Positions 17,194 through 26,273 of a stretch of DNA of 64,000 nucleotides are shown in pieces. Position numbers and translations under genes: made by a program. Source of the stretch: an uncultured Planctomycetota bacterium (GTDB taxonomy: Bacteria; Planctomycetota; Phycisphaerae; UBA1845; Fen-1342); contig CAADGM010000236.1 of assembly GCA_900696535.1 (NCBI GenBank), positions 1 through 64,000 on the forward strand, given 5' to 3'. The notes beneath the pieces are model-generated. The model worked only from the letters and a program-made list of their open reading frames with translations. It was not told the origin of the DNA and ran no database searches. Each line of letters starts with the position of its first letter. Position 1 is the first letter of the stretch.

Positions 17194-18342
17194 TCAGCGT
17201 AACTTGATCGTGGCCAGCGCGAAGGCGGCAAAAAGCGCCGCCAGGAGCCAGAAGCGCATCACCACCTGCGTCTCGGTCAGGCCGCCCAGGTGGTAGTGGT
17301 GGTGCAGCGGCGCGCAGCGGAAGATCCGCCTGCCAGTCAACTTGTAGTGGTAGATCTGGAGGAGGACCGAGATGGCCTCGATGACAAACACGCCGCCAAC
17401 GATGAAGAGCATCAGCTCCTGGCGTGTGACGATGGCGACGTAGCCGATCAGGCCGCCCAGCGGCAGGGCCCCCGTGTCGCCCATGAACACCTGCGCTGGA
17501 TAGGCGTTGAACCACATGAAGCCCAGGCACGCGCCAACGATCGCCCCGCACACCACGGCCAGCTCGTTCGTGTACGGAATGTAGAAGAACAGCAGCTTTC
17601 TCGAGACCGTCGCGTCCCCGATCACGCACGCGAGCACCATGAACGCGAACGCCGTCAAGACCATGCACCCGCTGGCCAGACCGTCCATCCCGTCCGTCAG
17701 ATTGACGGCGTTGGACGTGAAGGCGATGACCAGCACCGCGATGACCACGAACACCGGCGTGGCCAGAGGCAGAGCCTGCTTGACGAATGGGACGCTGAAG
17801 ATGTTGTAGTTGGCCGAGTACGTCACCTGCGGGTCATGCCAGCGGGCGCGCGTCTCGTTCGTCTCCCCGTGCCGCAGGATGAATACCGCGAGGAGCACGC
17901 CCAGCGCCACCTGAAAGACCAGCTTCTCCCACATGCGCAGCCCGTCGCGCGTGCCCGCCCGCCGGGCCGCCGTCAACTTCAGCCAGTCGTCCACCCCGCC
18001 CAGGATCGCCAGCCAGACCAGGCAGAACAGCGCCATGACAATGTAGAAGTTGGACAAGTCCGCGAGCAGCAGCAGCGACGCCGCGATGGCGATCACGATC
18101 AGGATGCCGCCCATCGTGGGCGTGTTGATCTTGCCTCTCATGATCTCGTTGAGGGCCTGGTGGTCGAACTCCGGCCGGTCGCCGATCTTCAGCTTCACCA
18201 GCCAGCGAATCACCGTCGGGCCGAGCAGCCAGACGACGAAGAAGCCGAGAATGGTGGCGGCGGTCGCGCGGAACAGCACGCTGTCCATGGCGTAGTTCGT
18301 CGGCTGGAAGCCGACCCACCACCGGTGAAGCAGGTAGAGCAT
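17194..18342 (-). CDS. mraY: Phospho-N-acetylmuramoyl-pentapeptide transferase MraY
   Basis: MraY links UDP-MurNAc-pentapeptide to undecaprenyl phosphate to give lipid I in the inner membrane. The 382-residue protein has about ten helices and all catalytic landmarks: KINTPTMGG near the N-terminal cytoplasmic loop, LGGVDDWLK (the DD pair), NAVNLTDGMDGLASG, FMGDTGALPLGG, and the LHHHYHLGG histidine loop. Length is slightly above the usual 360 residues. It sits between murF and ftsW with gaps of three bases on each side, so it is certainly within the same operon. Confidence 0.97.
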   Translation of the reverse strand: MLYLLHRWWVGFQPTNYAMDSVLFRATAATILGFFVVWLLGPTVIRWLVKLKIGDRPEFDHQALNEIMRGKINTPTMGGILIVIAIAASLLLLADLSNFYIVMALFCLVWLAILGGVDDWLKLTAARRAGTRDGLRMWEKLVFQVALGVLLAVFILRHGETNETRARWHDPQVTYSANYNIFSVPFVKQALPLATPVFVVIAVLVIAFTSNAVNLTDGMDGLASGCMVLTAFAFMVLACVIGDATVSRKLLFFYIPYTNELAVVCGAIVGACLGFMWFNAYPAQVFMGDTGALPLGGLIGYVAIVTRQELMLFIVGGVFVIEAISVLLQIYHYKLTGRRIFRCAPLHHHYHLGGLTETQVVMRFWLLAALFAAFALATIKLR

Positions 18343-18345
18343 GGA

Positions 18346-19776
18346 TCAGGGAGCGGCCGTGGCCGCCAGCCTTTCCTTCAGCGGCGCCACCACGCGGTCC
18401 AGCGCGACCGCCCGTGACGCCTTGAGCAGCACCACGTCGCCCGGCTGAACGCCCTCGGCCAGCCGGGCCGTGCACTCGTCCACGTCGGCGACGCGCTCCA
18501 CGCTCGGGCCGAAGAGCGCGCCGTCGCCCAACAGCTCGTACATCGGGTCGGTTGCGGACCCCACCAGCACCACCCGGTGCAGCCCGGCGGACCGGATGCG
18601 CTCGGCCACCCGACGGTGCAGCGCCGCCGACTGCCGCCCCAGCTCGCGCATCTCGCCGAAAACGAGGATCCGCCGCCCCCGGCAGGGAAGCTGCTCGAGC
18701 GTGTCGATCGCCGCCAGTGCGCTCGACGGGTTCGCGTTGTACGCGTCGTTCACGATCGTGATCCCCCCCACTTCCACGATCTCGTTCCGCATCGGCGGCA
18801 GGACGAAACTCTCCAGCCGCACGGCCGCTTCGTCGTAGTCAAACCCCAGCCGCCGGGCGATCGTCACCGCCCCCGCCGCGTTGACCGCGTTGTGCGCCCC
18901 CGGCAGGCGCAGGCGAAACGCGAACCGCTCGTTGAGCCGGAAGCTCAGCCAAGGCGCGGCATACTGCACGTCCGAGAGCCGCACGTCCGCGTTTGCCGCC
19001 CGGCCGAACGTGACCACGTGCGTCGAGCCGCCGGGCGCCGGCAGGTGCCTGCGAACCTCGGGGCTGTCAATGTTCACCGCGGCAAAGCCCTTGCCACGAA
19101 GCTTATCGAAGATCGCGCACTCCTCGGCGGCCACGCCTTCGAGGCTGCCCAGCCCCTCGAGATGCTCCTCGCCGATGCAGGTCAGCACGGCCAGATCCGG
19201 GCGGGCCAGCCCACCCAGTTGGGCGATCTCGCCCGGGCGGTTTGTCCCGATCTCGACCACCAGGTACTCGTCGCCCTGCTGTGCGGACAGCAGCGTGAGC
19301 GGCACACCGATGGCGTTGTTGTAGCTCTTGGGCGACGCGCGGCCGCGGAGCCGACCCGAGAGAATGTGGTGAATCATCGCCTTGGTGGTGGTCTTGCCGT
19401 TGCTGCCGACGACCGCGATCACCTCGGCCGCGCTCAGGCCGCGATGGTATGCGGCCAGGCGCCCCAGGGCCGCCACCGTGTCATCAACCTCGATCAGCAG
19501 CGCGCCGCGCGCCTGCGGCACGCCCGACTCGCGGAGCTGAGCCTCGACCCTGCCGACCTGCGCCCCCGCGACCACCGCCGCCACGGCGCCGCGCCGCAGC
19601 GCCGCCGCCACGAAGTCGTGCCCGTCGTAGCGCTCGCCGGGAATCGCGAAGAAGAGATCGTCCGGCGTGGCGCTGCGCGAGTCGGTCGATACGCCGCCGA
19701 CACTGACCGTCGGCAGCTCGCCCCAGGGCCGGCCCCGCATGGCCTCCACGACCTCGGCCAGCGTCAGCTTGATCAT
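18346..19776 (-). CDS. murF: UDP-N-acetylmuramoyl-tripeptide--D-alanyl-D-alanine ligase MurF
   Basis: MurF adds D-Ala-D-Ala to UDP-MurNAc-tripeptide in the cytoplasm, using ATP. The 476-residue protein has the Mur ligase three-domain order: N-terminal UDP-binding domain (VSTDSR near residue 29), central ATPase with VVGSNGKTTTK (about 122-132), a GTNRPGEIAQL motif, and the NDAYNANPSSALAAID motif at the start of the C-terminal part. The stop is three bases before mraY, and the ATG overlaps the murE stop by four bases, so translation is coupled with murE. Confidence 0.97.
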   Translation of the reverse strand: MIKLTLAEVVEAMRGRPWGELPTVSVGGVSTDSRSATPDDLFFAIPGERYDGHDFVAAALRRGAVAAVVAGAQVGRVEAQLRESGVPQARGALLIEVDDTVAALGRLAAYHRGLSAAEVIAVVGSNGKTTTKAMIHHILSGRLRGRASPKSYNNAIGVPLTLLSAQQGDEYLVVEIGTNRPGEIAQLGGLARPDLAVLTCIGEEHLEGLGSLEGVAAEECAIFDKLRGKGFAAVNIDSPEVRRHLPAPGGSTHVVTFGRAANADVRLSDVQYAAPWLSFRLNERFAFRLRLPGAHNAVNAAGAVTIARRLGFDYDEAAVRLESFVLPPMRNEIVEVGGITIVNDAYNANPSSALAAIDTLEQLPCRGRRILVFGEMRELGRQSAALHRRVAERIRSAGLHRVVLVGSATDPMYELLGDGALFGPSVERVADVDECTARLAEGVQPGDVVLLKASRAVALDRVVAPLKERLAATAAP

Positions 19777-21293
19777 GCCTTCTCTCCCGCCACAGGCTCC
19801 AGCGCCTGCGCCGCCGCCATCGCCACCTCCGCGTCGTCGAAGTGGATACGCTCCGAGCCGATGATCTGATAGGTCTCGTGTCCCTTCCCCGCGATCAGCA
19901 CGACGTCGCCGGCCCGCGCGTCCGCCAGCGCCGCGCGGATCGCCCGGGCGCGATCGACTTCGACGCGCGTCCGCTCGCGGTCCGCGGCGGTCAGACCGGT
20001 GAGGATCTCTGCGACGATCGCCTCGGGGGCTTCACTTCTCGGGTTGTCACTGGTCACGAACAGCTCGTCCGCAAGCTCCGCCGCCACGCGCGCCATGCGC
20101 GGCCGCTTCGTGCGGTCCCGGTCCCCCCCGCAGCCGAACACGACGCGCAGCCGGCCGCGCGTCAGCGGCCGCAGCGCGCCGAGCACGTTTCGCAGGGCGT
20201 CGTCACTGTGCGCGTAGTCAACGAACACGTCCGCCGGACACGCACACGGCACCCGCTGCAACCGCCCCGGTACCGCGCGCAGCGCCGACAGGCCCGCTGC
20301 AATCGCGTCCCAACTCACGCCCACCGCCCGCGCCAGCCCGGCGGCGCACAGCGCGTTGTACACGTTGTGTCGACCTACCAGCGCACTCTGGACGGTGACC
20401 TCGCGACCCTCGGCCGCCAGGCGATACGTCGTCCCCGCGCTGCTGCTGCCGACGATCGTCGCATGCAGGTCCGCATCGTGCTCGATCGCCACCGTCAGCA
20501 CACGCGCCGGACACTCGCGCAACATCTCCTGGTGGTGCGGATCATCGCGATTGACCACCGCGACCGCGTCAGCGCGCAGCCGCGCGAACAGCCGCGCCTT
20601 GGCGGCGCAGTACCGCTCCAGTGTCCCGTGATAGTCGAGGTGATCACCGCTCAGGTTCGTGAACGCTGCCGCCGTGAACCGCAGCCCGTCCGTGCGTTTC
20701 TGGTCCAGCGCATGGCTGGACACCTCCATCACCGCGGCCTGCGCACCGCGCGCCTGCGCCTCGGCCAGGCAGGCCGCCAGCTCCAGCGCGCCCGGCGTAG
20801 TATTCGTCGCGGTCACGGCGCGGCCACACAGGTCGTAGTGCATCGTGCCCAGCAGGGCACAGCGCACGCCCGCCGCCTCGAGGATGGCGCGCGTCATGAA
20901 CGTCGTCGTGCTCTTGCCATTGGTGCCCGTCACACCCAGCAGCACCAGGCGGAGTCCCTCGCCCGCCAGCCCATGCCAGCGAACGGCGAGCTCGGCCAGG
21001 GCCGCGCGGACGTCCGGGACCTCCACGCGAGCCGCACTGCCCGTCTCCGGCAGGTCAGTTCCGACGATGGCGACCGCCCCCCGCGCAAGCGCATCCGCGA
21101 TGAATCGGCGCCCGTCCGCCCGCTCGCCCGGTACGGCGACGAACAGCCCGCCTGGCCGCACGCGACGAGAGTCGTCGTAGACCCCCGTGACACGCACGGC
21201 GCCGAGCGCCGCGCGGTCGCCCGCGATCGGCAGGTCGGCCAGCAGCGCGACCAGCGGAAGGCTCCGTCCTTCAATCTCCGACGGCGTCGACAT
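19773..21293 (-). CDS. murE: UDP-MurNAc-L-alanyl-D-glutamate--2,6-diaminopimelate ligase MurE
   Basis: MurE adds the third peptide residue. The 506-residue protein has the P-loop GVTGTNGKSTT (about residue 120), the Mur ligase segments EVSSHALDQKR and NLSGDHLDYHG, and near the C-terminus SDNPRSE. The DNPR tetrad is the motif known to select meso-diaminopimelate over lysine, so the peptidoglycan is predicted to be meso-DAP type (A1gamma). The gene overlaps ftsI by 23 bases at its start (ATG inside the ftsI end) and murF by four at its stop. This makes it part of the coupled mraZ-ftsW unit. Confidence 0.97.
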   Translation of the reverse strand: MSTPSEIEGRSLPLVALLADLPIAGDRAALGAVRVTGVYDDSRRVRPGGLFVAVPGERADGRRFIADALARGAVAIVGTDLPETGSAARVEVPDVRAALAELAVRWHGLAGEGLRLVLLGVTGTNGKSTTTFMTRAILEAAGVRCALLGTMHYDLCGRAVTATNTTPGALELAACLAEAQARGAQAAVMEVSSHALDQKRTDGLRFTAAAFTNLSGDHLDYHGTLERYCAAKARLFARLRADAVAVVNRDDPHHQEMLRECPARVLTVAIEHDADLHATIVGSSSAGTTYRLAAEGREVTVQSALVGRHNVYNALCAAGLARAVGVSWDAIAAGLSALRAVPGRLQRVPCACPADVFVDYAHSDDALRNVLGALRPLTRGRLRVVFGCGGDRDRTKRPRMARVAAELADELFVTSDNPRSEAPEAIVAEILTGLTAADRERTRVEVDRARAIRAALADARAGDVVLIAGKGHETYQIIGSERIHFDDAEVAMAAAQALEPVAGEKA

Positions 21294-23106
21294 CCTGTCT
21301 TCGCTCTCCAGCGCTCGGCTGCGGAGGTTTGCGCCCCGCGGCGCCCGACTTCCTGTCCCCTGCGCTCAGTTCAGGCGGAACCTGCATGTACGCCAGCGTC
21401 TCGGCCAGAATCTCCTTGACCACCGGCGCCGCAACGACCCCGCCGTAATACCCGCCCCGTGTCGGCCTGTAAATCGAGCACACCGCCACGACGCGCGGGC
21501 GGCCCGCGGGCGCGCCGCCCACGAACGACGCCACGTAGCCGCCGCCGTAGCCCTTCCCCTGCAGGCCGGCGATCTGGGCCGTGCCTGTCTTCCCGAATAC
21601 CTGCCAGTCCTCCAGCGCCGCCATCTTCCCGGTTCCCGTGCGTACCGCCTCGACGAGGGCCGCGCGGCGGAAGAGCTCGCTCGTCTCGGCGCTGATCACG
21701 CGGCGGATCGGAATGGGCGTCGAGTCGTCACGGAGCGTTTGCCCGTCGGGACTGATGACACCGCGGATGATCCGCGGGCGCAGCAGCACGCCGCCGTTGC
21801 AGAACGCGCTGAACGCGGTGACGACCTGGATCGGCGTGACGGCCAGCTCCTGGCCAATCGGGATCGATTGCGGCGAGAAGGAAGGGTTCCAGTCCGCCAG
21901 ATCCCGTACCTGCCCCTCGTGCTCGCCGGGCAGCCCCAGTCCGGTCACATCGCCGAAGCCGAACATGCGAACATAACGAAAGAGCCGGTCCATCCGGCAA
22001 CGTGCCCCGAGCAGGCCCATTCCGATGTTGCTCGACTTGCTGATGACCTCGTGCAGCGCGAGTTGGCCGTAGGGGTGCGTGTCGCGGATGGTGCGCTTGC
22101 CGAAGCTGCGTACCGGGCCGTTGATGACGAAGACCTCGTCGATGCGCGTGAGGCCTTCGTCGAGCGCCTGGGAGGCGATGAACGGCTTGAAGATGCTGCC
22201 CGGCTCGTAGGAGTCCGAGACGGCGCGATTTCTCCAGATCTCCGCCGCCTTGAGCTGCTGCTCCGGCGACATCTCGTTGAAGCCCTTGGGCAGCGGGTTC
22301 GAAGGGTCAAAGTCCGGGACCACCGCCATGGCCAGCACCTCCCCCGTGTGCGGGTCCATCACGACGACCGCCCCCCAATCCGCGGCGTACTTTTCCACCG
22401 CCGCGCGAAGCTTGTCCTGCGTCACCTGCTGGATGTACGCGTCGAGGGTCAGGACGACCGAGCCGCCGTCCTCGGCAGGCTCGAGCGATTCGGCCCGGAC
22501 ACGACGGCGCGAGACATCGACGGTCGACGTGGCCCGGCCTGGCCTTCCCGCCAGGATATCCTGGCAACCCTGTTCGATGCCGGCCAGACCCTGGAGATCC
22601 GCACCAACGAAACCGATCACGTGCGGGGCGACGCGCCCCTGGGCGTACACGCGCACCGGCTCGTACTGCACGCCGAACGCCCGCAGTCGGCGAGCGCGAA
22701 GGAACGCCTCGAAGTCGCGAACAAAGTCGGTCTCGTTCTCGACCTCCAGCGTGCGGGCCAGCCAGGCAAAGCGGCGCTCGCGGTTCTCCACGAGCAGGTT
22801 GTACAACGCATCCGGGCTAAGCTTCAGGTACGGCGCCACGCTCTCGGCGGCGTAGCGCGCGTCCTGTACCAGGTATGGATCGACGTAGACCGACGGGCGC
22901 AGGATCGTGCCCGCCAGCACGCGGCCGCGCGTATCGATGATCTCTCCGCGAACCGCCGGAATGATGCGCGTGGTGGTCTGCTGTCGCGCGGCGCGTTGCC
23001 TCAGCGTCTCGCCCTGCGTGGACTGGATGTACGCCAGCCGCCCGGCGCCGCCCGCGAGCAGGACGCCGACCAGCAATGTCACCAGGCCCGCACTGCGCGT
23101 TCGCAT
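21271..23106 (-). CDS. ftsI: Peptidoglycan D,D-transpeptidase FtsI (PBP3)
   Basis: FtsI is the septal transpeptidase that cross-links glycan chains made by FtsW. The 611-residue class B PBP has an N-terminal membrane helix (7-25), a pedestal domain beginning RGEIIDTRGRVLA (53-65), and the transpeptidase domain. The active-site motifs are complete: SxxK at S304-K307 (GSIFK), SxN at S358-N360 (SSN), and KTG at K506-G508 (GKTGTA). The tail after residue 580 is a Lys/Arg/Pro-rich extension. I see no PASTA domains. It lies between the ftsL-like gene and murE, the standard dcw position, and overlaps murE by 23 bases. Confidence 0.96.
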   Translation of the reverse strand: MRTRSAGLVTLLVGVLLAGGAGRLAYIQSTQGETLRQRAARQQTTTRIIPAVRGEIIDTRGRVLAGTILRPSVYVDPYLVQDARYAAESVAPYLKLSPDALYNLLVENRERRFAWLARTLEVENETDFVRDFEAFLRARRLRAFGVQYEPVRVYAQGRVAPHVIGFVGADLQGLAGIEQGCQDILAGRPGRATSTVDVSRRRVRAESLEPAEDGGSVVLTLDAYIQQVTQDKLRAAVEKYAADWGAVVVMDPHTGEVLAMAVVPDFDPSNPLPKGFNEMSPEQQLKAAEIWRNRAVSDSYEPGSIFKPFIASQALDEGLTRIDEVFVINGPVRSFGKRTIRDTHPYGQLALHEVISKSSNIGMGLLGARCRMDRLFRYVRMFGFGDVTGLGLPGEHEGQVRDLADWNPSFSPQSIPIGQELAVTPIQVVTAFSAFCNGGVLLRPRIIRGVISPDGQTLRDDSTPIPIRRVISAETSELFRRAALVEAVRTGTGKMAALEDWQVFGKTGTAQIAGLQGKGYGGGYVASFVGGAPAGRPRVVAVCSIYRPTRGGYYGGVVAAPVVKEILAETLAYMQVPPELSAGDRKSGAAGRKPPQPSAGERRQDVDAVGD

Positions 23107-23127
23107 CCCGCCCTCACGGCCCTCGGC

Positions 23128-23394
23128 TCAGGGCTTGCCGCGCCGCGGCGTCTGCGGCGGGGCCTCCATCCACTCCTGCATCGCCTCGTTGAGCTGCTGC
23201 CGCATGACCATCGGGTTGCGGCGCCGGGCCTGCTCCAGCTCGGCTTCGCGAAGCTGGTGGCGCAGCACGTCGATGCGTCGCTCGTCGCGCGAGGTCTCGA
23301 AGTGCAGCCGCGCGGTCTCGGAACGCAGCACGACGACCAGCAGCATGAGCGCGAGCCCGACCACGAGCACCACGACCATGCGCAAGAGCGTCAC
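23128..23394 (-). CDS. ftsL: FtsL-like bitopic division protein
   Basis: An 88-residue protein with one N-terminal membrane helix (about 4-24, VVVLVVGLALMLLVVV) followed by a charged amphipathic, heptad-like helix (SETARLHFETSRDERRIDVLRHQ). The size, topology and position immediately before ftsI are those of FtsL, which joins FtsB and FtsQ in the divisome and helps activate FtsI/FtsW. FtsL sequences are poorly conserved, so the call rests on layout and context. No ftsB or ftsQ is adjacent. Confidence 0.75.
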   Translation of the reverse strand: MTLLRMVVVLVVGLALMLLVVVLRSETARLHFETSRDERRIDVLRHQLREAELEQARRRNPMVMRQQLNEAMQEWMEAPPQTPRRGKP

Positions 23395-23435
23395 GCCAAC
23401 GCGCCTCCGTCAGGCCGTCGCCGGCGTCGCACGCC

Positions 23436-24467
23436 TCAGGTTCCGCGCGACCCGCGCGGCGCCGCCTCCGCGTCGTCCGGAAGGCGGATCCGCGCGCCCG
23501 GCACGATCCGGTTGGCGTCGAGGTTCTTGTTGATCTTCACGATCTCGCGCCACCGGTTCGGGTCATCCAATTCGCGCCGCGCGATGCTCGCCAGCGAGTC
23601 GTTCTTCTGGATCGTATACCAGCGCGGCGACGCTGTCCCGGCCTTCTTCGGCTCGGCGGCCGACGAGGCCACGCGCCCCCCACCCACACCGCTGTCGCCG
23701 CGCGCGGGCTTGTCCGGCTTCGCCCCTCGGTCGGACCGGGCCACCGCGCTCTGACTGACCGTCGTCGGCGCCGGCGGAACCGTGATCACCTCGCCGGCCC
23801 GCACGCGCCCGTCACGCTTTGCCAGGCTGGGATTCGCCTTCATCAACAGCTCAATGTACCGGGCCTCGCGCGAGCCGTAGTACTGGGCCGCGATACGGGT
23901 CAGCGTCTCGCCCCGCGCCACCTCGTGCCGCTGCCCCGGCGAACCCGCCGCGCCTGCCTGCGGCGCCACCTCGCTCGCCACCTCCGGCGCCAGCGGCTGC
24001 ATCGCGACCGAGACGCCGTCCGGCGGGACCACCGGTCCGGTCGCTCCGTCCTCGCCACGCGGGCTCGCATCGCCAAACGCCGCGTCCGCCGTCACGTCCT
24101 CGAGCGCCAGCGCGACGTCGACCGCCCGGACGCGCGGCGGAAGCACGATCGGGATCAACTCGACACCACCCGCGCCGGCCACACCCGCGACCGCCGGGGC
24201 CGCCTCGTCGCGAAACTCGGCCACGGCCTGCCGATCCACAGCGCTGCGTCGCGCGAGCTGCCGCACCCACGACTCGCGCGGCCCCTCCATCGCCAGCGGC
24301 GCGGAGGGCTGCTGGACCGGCGCATCGACCCGTCCGCGCGGTTCGTCGAACCCCTGCCACGCGACCGGCCGCTCGATCTCCGCGATCTCGAAGCGACCCA
24401 GCACGAGTCCGGCGATGCCAATGATCGCCGCGCACATGAGCACGGCCGCCTTGACGTTGAGCCCCAT
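23436..24467 (-). CDS. Membrane-anchored double-LysM protein in the dcw cluster
   Basis: A 343-residue protein with an N-terminal helix (about 4-22, VLMCAAIIGIAGLVLG), a long low-complexity periplasmic stretch, and two LysM domains: one around residues 185-230 (GETLTRIAAQYYGSREARYIELLMKANPSL) and one at the C-terminus (about 285-330, KNDSLASIARRELDDPNRWREI). LysM binds GlcNAc-containing glycans, so it likely tethers to peptidoglycan. It lies between rsmH and ftsL, a slot not usual in the dcw cluster. The ATG at 24467 has AAGGAGG five bases upstream; the GTG at 24485 is therefore not the start. Its function in division is an inference from position. Confidence 0.87.
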   Translation of the reverse strand: MGLNVKAAVLMCAAIIGIAGLVLGRFEIAEIERPVAWQGFDEPRGRVDAPVQQPSAPLAMEGPRESWVRQLARRSAVDRQAVAEFRDEAAPAVAGVAGAGGVELIPIVLPPRVRAVDVALALEDVTADAAFGDASPRGEDGATGPVVPPDGVSVAMQPLAPEVASEVAPQAGAAGSPGQRHEVARGETLTRIAAQYYGSREARYIELLMKANPSLAKRDGRVRAGEVITVPPAPTTVSQSAVARSDRGAKPDKPARGDSGVGGGRVASSAAEPKKAGTASPRWYTIQKNDSLASIARRELDDPNRWREIVKINKNLDANRIVPGARIRLPDDAEAAPRGSRGT

Positions 24468-24486
24468 GGACGCCTCCTTGCTCACT

Positions 24487-25395
24487 TCATGAATCCGTTC
24501 GCTCCGCCACGCGCATCTTGGCGCTGCGGCTGCGCGGGTTGGCCCCGCGCTCCGCGGGGTCCGCGATCACCGGACGCCGGGTAACCTCGATGAGCCGCCC
24601 CGCGGCACGCCCGGCGCGGAACGCTTCCTTCACCAGCCCGTCCTCCAGGCTGTGGAAGCTGATGATCGCCAGCCGGCCGCCCGGCCGAAGGTAGTCCAGA
24701 GCAACACGAAGGAACTCGCGCAGGCTGTCCAGCTCCGCGTTCACCGCGATCCGCAGGGCCTGGAACACCCGCGTCGCCGCGTGCGTCTTGCCGCCAGCCT
24801 CCAGCGCGCCGTAGACCGACTCCACCACCCGCGCCAGGGCCAGCGTCGAGGAGATGCGCCCGCCGTGCCGCACCTGGCAGATGCGCCGAGCGATCTTCCG
24901 CGAGAGCCCCTCCTGAGCATTGAAGTAGAACAGGTCAGCGAGCTCGCTTTCCGAGAGCCCGTTGACCAGGTCGACGGCCTTGCGGGCCTGGTTGCGATCG
25001 AAGCGCATGTCGAGCGGGCCGTCCTGCTCGAAGGAGAACCCCCGCAGCGGGTCGTCGAGTTGGGCCGAGTTCACACCCAGGTCGAGCAGCATGCGATCAA
25101 CCTGCCGCACTCCCAACTCCGCCAGCCAGCGTGGGAGCTCCGCGAAGTTGCCCTGCACCAGGTCAACGCCCGAGGGGAACTGCGACGCGATCCGCGCCCG
25201 TGCCGCGGCGAGCATCGTCTCGTCGCGGTCCAGCCCGATGTAGCGACCGCCCGGCATGATCAGTGGCAGCAGCGCCAGCGCGTGCCCGCCGAGCCCGATG
25301 GTGCCGTCGAGGATCACTTCGCCCGGTTGGGGAGCGAGAAGCGTAACGACTTGTTCCACGAGAACGGGTCTGTGCTCAGGCGGCGGCGAATTCAC
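24487..25395 (-). CDS. rsmH: 16S rRNA (cytosine(1402)-N(4))-methyltransferase RsmH (MraW)
   Basis: RsmH methylates C1402 in the decoding center of 16S rRNA using SAM. The 302-residue protein matches MraW: HRPVLVEQV at the start (residues 8-16), LDGTIGLGGHA as the SAM-binding loop, the DRMLLDLGVNSAQLD block, and IISFHSLEDGLVKEAFR near the C-terminus. Start is GTG. Length and motifs are standard. It sits downstream of mraZ after a 299-base gap, and 19 bases precede the LysM gene. Confidence 0.96.
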   Translation of the reverse strand: MNSPPPEHRPVLVEQVVTLLAPQPGEVILDGTIGLGGHALALLPLIMPGGRYIGLDRDETMLAAARARIASQFPSGVDLVQGNFAELPRWLAELGVRQVDRMLLDLGVNSAQLDDPLRGFSFEQDGPLDMRFDRNQARKAVDLVNGLSESELADLFYFNAQEGLSRKIARRICQVRHGGRISSTLALARVVESVYGALEAGGKTHAATRVFQALRIAVNAELDSLREFLRVALDYLRPGGRLAIISFHSLEDGLVKEAFRAGRAAGRLIEVTRRPVIADPAERGANPRSRSAKMRVAERTDS

Positions 25396-25514
25396 CGGTA
25401 CATCCCGAGAGGCAGACCGGGCGCGGCGGGACCACCGCCGCGCACTCGAACATCGACAGATTCACCAAGACCGCGACTGCTTCCACTCGCCGCGGCAACC
25501 CGGGAAGACCTGGA

Positions 25515-25548
25515 GGCGGCCGCCGGCCTTCCGTGGCAGCCGGCCGCC
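25515..25548. other. GC-rich hairpin in the mraZ-rsmH gap (25396-25694)
   Basis: The 299-base gap between mraZ and rsmH, both on the minus strand, contains a GGCGGCC/GGCCGCC inverted repeat with an inner GCCGGC palindrome. It has no U-run on the minus strand, so it is a possible attenuator or RNA-stability element, not a clear terminator. A 72-codon minus reading frame crosses it (25376-25594) without a credible homologue or start signal. Nothing else is seen in the gap. Confidence 0.35.
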
Positions 25549-25694
25549 TTTCGGACGTCCGATCGCGTCCTTGCCGACAGCCCCATCTACCCACCGACGG
25601 GGTTGCTCGGTCGTCCGAAGCTCATCGCAGCGGCCCGACGGAGACGCTGTCGTCCGCCGTCACCGGCTGCTCGCGGCAAGCGGCCAACAGCCGC

Positions 25695-26198
25695 TCATCC
25701 GCTGGTCGAAACCATCACGTCGCTCGTCGCCGCGCCAACGGCGTCCGGCGTGATGCTGTATTCGCGGGCCTTCTCGACGAGCTCGGCGTATCTCGCACGT
25801 TGCTCCGCCTTGAAGGCCTTGAAGTCGTCGCGTCGCCAGACCTGCAAGTGGTCGCCGGCGCCGACCAGGTAAACCTCGCGTTCCAGCTCGGCGTCCTGGA
25901 GCATCTCCTCGGGGATGAGAACCCGACCTTGCGAATCCTGCTCCAGCACTTGCGTCGAGGCCAGCTCGAAGAGCCGCATGTCGCGAATCTCGCGCGTTGC
26001 GCCGGGCAGCGGCGGCCGCTTCTCCCAGTACCGATCGAGTCGGCCACGGGGGTACAGCTCCAACGTTCTCGGACGTTTGCCGACCGTGACGTAGAACTGC
26101 TGCCCATCGTCCTTGCCAATCTGCTCCCGCACCGCGAAGGGGATCAGGAGCCGATTCTTGGCGTCGATCGTCAACTGGTGCTGGCCGGTTATCGGCAT
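25695..26198 (-). CDS. mraZ: Transcriptional regulator MraZ
   Basis: MraZ is a SpoVT/AbrB-like DNA-binding regulator that forms ring oligomers and represses its own dcw cluster. The 167-residue protein shows the family pair of repeats: QLTIDAKNRLLIPFAVRE at 9-26, and SQGRVLIPEEMLQDAELEREVYLVGAGDHLQVW after residue 87. The C-terminus is longer than usual. It is the first gene of the cluster, with a promoter at 26274-26302 and candidate operator repeats at 26205-26229 directly upstream. Confidence 0.94.
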   Translation of the reverse strand: MPITGQHQLTIDAKNRLLIPFAVREQIGKDDGQQFYVTVGKRPRTLELYPRGRLDRYWEKRPPLPGATREIRDMRLFELASTQVLEQDSQGRVLIPEEMLQDAELEREVYLVGAGDHLQVWRRDDFKAFKAEQRARYAELVEKAREYSITPDAVGAATSDVMVSTSG

Positions 26199-26204
26199 CG
26201 CTCG

Positions 26205-26229
26205 CCGTCACCAGTCCCACTTTTCGCCA
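26205..26229 (-). promoter_or_regulatory. Candidate MraZ-binding boxes (TGGGN repeats)
   Basis: On the minus strand TGGCG (26229-26225), TGGGA (26219-26215) and a degenerate GACGG (26209-26205) lie exactly ten bases apart, each separated by five bases. E. coli MraZ is known to bind three TGGGN boxes with five-base spacers in the same position. These sit between the predicted transcription start and the mraZ ATG, so autorepression is likely. Confidence 0.65.
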
Positions 26230-26273
26230 CTTTACAGGTCTGCAACCGATCTGTGACTTACTCGACAGGGACA

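Noticed and set aside
25376-25594. A 72-codon minus frame in the mraZ-rsmH gap.
   Set aside because: It overlaps the rsmH start, has no ribosome site and resembles no known protein.
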